Positions 60,765 to 64,000 of a stretch of 64,000 nucleotides of DNA are shown here, in pieces. The first letter of the stretch is position 1, and each line of letters starts with the position of its first letter. The position numbers and the translations under genes were made by a program. Source of the DNA: Massilia sp. BSC265 (GTDB lineage Bacteria; Pseudomonadota; Gammaproteobacteria; Burkholderiales; Burkholderiaceae_D); NCBI RefSeq assembly GCF_000740675.1, contig NZ_JPXI01000031.1, positions 62,001 through 126,000 of the forward strand, read 5' to 3'. The notes under the pieces are model-generated. The model was not told the origin of the DNA, did no database searches, and worked only from the letters and a program-made list of their open reading frames with translations.

Positions 60765-62129
60765 TCAGATGAACACCGACAGAATCATCACGAACAGCAG
60801 GCCGAACAGCCCGACCAGGGTCTCCATCAGGGTCCAGGACCTGAAGGTGTCCTTGAGCGACAGGCCCATGTACTCCTTGAACATCCAGAAGCCGGAGTCG
60901 TTGACGTGGCTGCACATCAGGCTTCCCGCGCCGACCGCCAGCACCATCAGGCCGGCGTCGGTCCCGGTGGACGCCACCAGCGGCGCGACGATGCCCGCCG
61001 CCGTCAGCCCTGCCACGGTGGCCGATCCCAGGCAGATGCGCAGGATCAGCGCAATCAGCCAGCCCAGGACCAGGGGGGGAACGGGCAGCGTCGACAGGCT
61101 GCGTCCCAGCTCGGCGCTCACGCCGCTCTCGACCAGCACCTGCTTGAGCGCGCCGGCGCCGGCAATGACCAGCAGGATGGGCGCGACGTCGCGCAGCGCC
61201 TCGCCGGCGCCGCCCATCACCGACGACAGCTTGTGGCCGCGGCCTAGGCCCAGGGTCAGCACTGCCAGCGCATAGGCCACCAGCATGATGATCAGCGGAT
61301 TGGCGAAAAAGTTGACGATGGTGTTGAGGTCCTGGTTCGCGCTCGGGTACAGCAGCAAGACGGTGAAGCCGCCCAGGAGCCAGACCGGCAGCAGCGCGGT
61401 GATGAAGCTGTTGAAGGCGCCCGGCAGCTCGCTCTCGGGCTTGAGCTCCGGCTTGAACAGGGCGCCGGGCCGGCTCTTGATGTTCCTGAGCGTGCGGGCG
61501 AACAGCGGCCCGGCGATGACCAGGGTCGGGATCGCCACCACCATGCCCAGCAGCAGGGTGCGGCCGATATCGGCGCCGAACTGCCCGGCCAGGGCGGTGG
61601 GCGACGGGTGCGGCGGCAGGAAGCCGTGCGCGACCGACAGGCCGCACACCAGCGGGATGGCCAGCGCGACGGCCGGACGGCCGGTCTGGTATACCAGCGA
61701 GAACACCAGCGGGATCAACAGCACGAAACCGACGTTGTAGTACAGCGGGATGCCGGCCACGAAACCGGTGATCATCAAGGCGATCGCCATGCGCCGTTCG
61801 CCGAACACGCCGATCAGGTAGCCGGCGATGCGTTGCGCGGCCCCGCTTTCGGCGATCAGCTTGCCGAACACGGCGCCGATGCAGATGATGATGGTCAGTG
61901 AGCCCAGCAGGTCCCCGATGCCTTTCTCGATGGCCTTCGGGATTGTCGCGATCGGCATCCCGAGCAGGAAGGCTGCCAGCAGCGAAGTGAGGACGAAAGC
62001 GATCAGGGGCTGCACCTTGCCCCAGGCGATGATGACGGTCAGGAAGACGACCGAAACGAAAACGGCCAGCATGGCCCATGCGACCGGGGACATGCCGAAC
62101 AACGCCGACAATGGACTGGCAAGACTCAT
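60765..62129 (-). CDS. GntP-family gluconate/organic acid permease
   Basis: A 454-residue polytopic inner-membrane proton symporter of the GntP family. Signatures include LGSLTIIICIGAVFGKLIAESGAAQRIA, GIPLYYNVGFVLLIPLVF, HGFLPPHPSPTALAGQFGAD, RICLGSATVAGLTAAGIVAPL and CSHVNDSGFWMFKEYMGLSLKDT. About twelve membrane segments are visible. The start is ATG 62129 after AGGGGTG; a further upstream frame is not homologous. In this context it may import gluconate-like aldonic or uronic acids. Confidence 0.93.
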   Translation of the reverse strand: MSLASPLSALFGMSPVAWAMLAVFVSVVFLTVIIAWGKVQPLIAFVLTSLLAAFLLGMPIATIPKAIEKGIGDLLGSLTIIICIGAVFGKLIAESGAAQRIAGYLIGVFGERRMAIALMITGFVAGIPLYYNVGFVLLIPLVFSLVYQTGRPAVALAIPLVCGLSVAHGFLPPHPSPTALAGQFGADIGRTLLLGMVVAIPTLVIAGPLFARTLRNIKSRPGALFKPELKPESELPGAFNSFITALLPVWLLGGFTVLLLYPSANQDLNTIVNFFANPLIIMLVAYALAVLTLGLGRGHKLSSVMGGAGEALRDVAPILLVIAGAGALKQVLVESGVSAELGRSLSTLPVPPLVLGWLIALILRICLGSATVAGLTAAGIVAPLVASTGTDAGLMVLAVGAGSLMCSHVNDSGFWMFKEYMGLSLKDTFRSWTLMETLVGLFGLLFVMILSVFI

Positions 62130-62236
62130 ATTCACCCCTGAAAAGCGATCCCGGAAACGACGCACTGCCGGCAAGACCGCGGCACCGGCCTGCGCCGGTA
62201 CGACGGTCTGGCGGTTTGAGGGAGAAACGAAGCCGG

Positions 62237-63256
62237 CTAGCGTTCGCCGTAGGGCGAGATCGTGAGGATATTCCCCTGGTCGTCGTAGTGCAGCTCGGTG
62301 ACCTTCACGCTGCGCAGGTGGGTCACGCCCTCCGACAGGCTGCTGTCGTGGTAGAACAGGTAGCTGCGGCCCTCGAATTCGCAGATCGAGTGGTGCGTGG
62401 TCCAGCCGATCACCGGGGTCATGATTTTCCCGCGGTAGGTAAAGGGACCGTAGGGACTGTCGCCCACCGCATAGCAGAGCAGGTGGGTATCGCCCGTCGA
62501 ATACGAGAAATAGTATTTGCCGTCGTGCCGGTGCAGCCAGGGCGCCTCGAAGTAACGGCGCTCGTGGTCGCCGGCGAGCAGGGGCTTGCCGTCTTCGTCG
62601 AGGATGACGACCGCGCGCGGCGCTTCGGCGAACTGCGTCATGTCGGTGCTCAAGCGTGCGACGCGCGGCGCCAGTGCTTCCTGGTCCGGGGCCGGCTCTT
62701 CGTTCCCTGCGTCATACACGTTGTCGCGGTACTTCTGCAGCTGCCCGCCCCAGATGCCGCCGAAAACCATGTAGAAGGCGCCGTCGCTGTCCTCGAACAC
62801 GGCGGGGTCGATCGAATAGCTGCCTTCGATCGGCTTCGGTTCGGGCACGAAGGGGCCGGCGGGGTGCTCGCCGACCGCCACGCCGATCTGGAAGATGCCG
62901 TCCGGGCGCTTGGCCGGGAAATACAGGTAGTACTTGCCGTCCTTGCAGGCGGCATCCGGCGCCCACATCTGGCGCTCCGCCCAGGGTACATCCTTGACGT
63001 GGAGGGCGACACCATGGTCGACGGCCTCGGCGCCGGGATGGTCGAGCGAGAGGACGTGGTAGTCCTCCATCGCGAAATGGTCGCCGTTGTCGTTGAAAGG
63101 AATGCCGGCTTCGATGTCATGCGAGGGATAGATGTAGATCCTGCCGTCGAAGACATGGGCCGACGGGTCGGCGGTATAGATGTGCGTGACGAGCGGAGCG
63201 GAGATGGCGCGCGCCTTCAGTTCCCGTACGCGCTCTGTGTCGATGATTTCGGACAT
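62237..63256 (-). CDS. Glycoside hydrolase family 43 (beta-xylosidase / arabinofuranosidase type)
   Basis: A 339-residue five-bladed beta-propeller glycosidase without a signal peptide, so it is cytoplasmic. The GH43 triad is visible as Asp30 (YTADPSAHVFDG, base), Asp150 (SYSIDPAVFED) and Glu237 (RYFEAPWLH, acid). GPWGVG-type substitutes and WAPDAACKDGKYYLYFPA are typical. Start ATG 63256 (MSEIIDTERV). It lies 34 bases after a sugar symporter gene on the same strand, suggesting import of short xylo-oligosaccharides followed by hydrolysis. Xylosidase versus arabinofuranosidase cannot be decided. Confidence 0.92.
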   Translation of the reverse strand: MSEIIDTERVRELKARAISAPLVTHIYTADPSAHVFDGRIYIYPSHDIEAGIPFNDNGDHFAMEDYHVLSLDHPGAEAVDHGVALHVKDVPWAERQMWAPDAACKDGKYYLYFPAKRPDGIFQIGVAVGEHPAGPFVPEPKPIEGSYSIDPAVFEDSDGAFYMVFGGIWGGQLQKYRDNVYDAGNEEPAPDQEALAPRVARLSTDMTQFAEAPRAVVILDEDGKPLLAGDHERRYFEAPWLHRHDGKYYFSYSTGDTHLLCYAVGDSPYGPFTYRGKIMTPVIGWTTHHSICEFEGRSYLFYHDSSLSEGVTHLRSVKVTELHYDDQGNILTISPYGER

Positions 63257-63290
63257 ATATGTTGGACCTGGCTTGTCGTTGAAGGATGGA

Positions 63291-64000
63291 TCAATGCTGG
63301 GCGGACGTGCGGCGCTCGCCGAGTTCGCGCTCGATCTGCAGCTCGACGTTCTTCCGGATGTCGTACAGCCCGAGGATGGCGACGCCGAGCAGGAAGGGAA
63401 TCGATGCCCACACGCTGACCGACAGCAGGATCCCGTTCGCCGTCTCGGGCGCCTGGGCCGGCAGCGAAGCGTCATAGCCGTAGTGCGACAGCAGGGCCGC
63501 CACCAGGGCGCCGCCGATGCTCAGGCCTGCCTTGAGGCCGAAGATCATCGCCGAGAACAGCAGGGCGGTGGCGCGCCGGTTGTTCTTCCATTCCGAGTAG
63601 TCGGCGACGTCGGCGATCATGGCCCACAGCAGGGGAATCGTGATGCCGTAGAAGAAGCCGTGCAGCAGCTGGCTCAGGAAGACCGGGCCGATGGACTCGG
63701 GCGGGAAGAAGTACAGGGCCAGCATGAAGATGGTCGAGACCAGCAGCGCGGCGCCGAACACGTCGCGCTTGCCGAAGCGGTCCGCCAGCGGCTTGGAGAA
63801 GCCGATCCCGATGATCATCATGATGATGCCGACGGCATTGAAGACGCTGAAGCCCGAGGTGGCGGCGTCCTTCGGCCAGTGGAAGGCCGTCAGGCCGACG
63901 CTGGCCAGCACCGCGTTCAGTCCGGCGATGAAGGCATTGAAGCCGATGTTCTCGAGAAAAGCCGCGAGGTGGGCTTCGCTCAGGTAGGAGTTGAAGTAGT
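63291..64000 (-). CDS. GPH-family sugar:cation symporter (5' part beyond window)
   Basis: The visible 236 codons are the C-terminal half of an MFS/GPH (glycoside-pentoside-hexuronide) symporter. The frame continues unbroken to the window edge (YYFNSYLSEAHLAAFLENIG). The diagnostic cytoplasmic loop ADVADYSEWKNNRRATALLFSAMIFGLKAGLSIGGAL, about six membrane segments and a short C-terminal tail are present. It is in tandem with the GH43 gene and is the likely inner-membrane importer for xylosides or hexuronides. Confidence 0.88.
   Translation of the reverse strand, partial: YFNSYLSEAHLAAFLENIGFNAFIAGLNAVLASVGLTAFHWPKDAATSGFSVFNAVGIIMMIIGIGFSKPLADRFGKRDVFGAALLVSTIFMLALYFFPPESIGPVFLSQLLHGFFYGITIPLLWAMIADVADYSEWKNNRRATALLFSAMIFGLKAGLSIGGALVAALLSHYGYDASLPAQAPETANGILLSVSVWASIPFLLGVAILGLYDIRKNVELQIERELGERRTSAQH

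Overview
The window is chromosomal DNA of a high-GC betaproteobacterium, most likely Massilia or a close relative in Oxalobacteraceae (Burkholderiales). The evidence is the betaproteobacterial form of the dcw cluster (mraZ to ftsZ, then a peroxiredoxin and lpxC), the pilD-coaE-zapD-yacG-mutT block, a rpoH gene under a CIRCE element, and a carbohydrate locus built around a large TonB-dependent receptor. The genus is an inference; no 16S gene is present.

Layout. 1-2.1 kb: a YghU-type glutathione transferase (cut by the window edge), a GNAT acetyltransferase and rpoH. 2.5-5.3 kb: ftsY-ftsE-ftsX on the minus strand. 5.5-10.4 kb: a one-helix small protein, a thiamine-diphosphate enzyme, the RNase P RNA gene, glpK and two small unknown genes. 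10.4-11.4 kb: a Lon-like AAA+ ATPase. 11.8-29.0 kb: the complete division and cell-wall cluster mraZ-rsmH-ftsL-ftsI-murE-murF-mraY-murD-ftsW-murG-murC-ddl-ftsQ-ftsA-ftsZ. Many of its genes overlap by 1-4 bases. A sigma70-like promoter and a four-unit MraZ operator precede it, and a strong terminator follows ftsZ. 29.1-35.8 kb: peroxiredoxin, GNAT, an EamA exporter, lpxC, a DUF721 gene and secA. 36.0-43.7 kb: a lower-GC LysE exporter, a DUF2750 protein, dadA with an alanine racemase and a divergent Lrp-type regulator, a beta-propeller protein, a MerR-TipAS regulator, and a damaged cell-wall hydrolase module. 44.1-49.2 kb: argJ, a DUF815 ATPase, mutT, yacG, zapD, coaE and pilD.

49.4-64.0 kb is accessory. 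A metallo-beta-lactamase-fold protein has lost its metal-binding histidines. It is followed by an apparent glucuronoxylan/hexuronate locus: glucarate dehydratase, an SGNH esterase lipoprotein, a GH67 alpha-glucuronidase, a TonB-dependent receptor, an SMP-30-like protein, a GntP permease, a GH43 glycosidase and a GPH-family sugar symporter cut by the window end. Three near-identical 14-bp LacI-family-type operators sit at the promoters of the gudD/esterase pair, the TonB receptor and the alpha-glucuronidase, which suggests one regulon.

A dispersed family of about 100-bp palindromic elements (outer arms GTAGGGTG/CACCCTAC) occurs at four places, with a fifth half copy. All lie at 3' ends of genes, and three are between convergent pairs. 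Their hairpin stems differ in sequence but keep their pairing.
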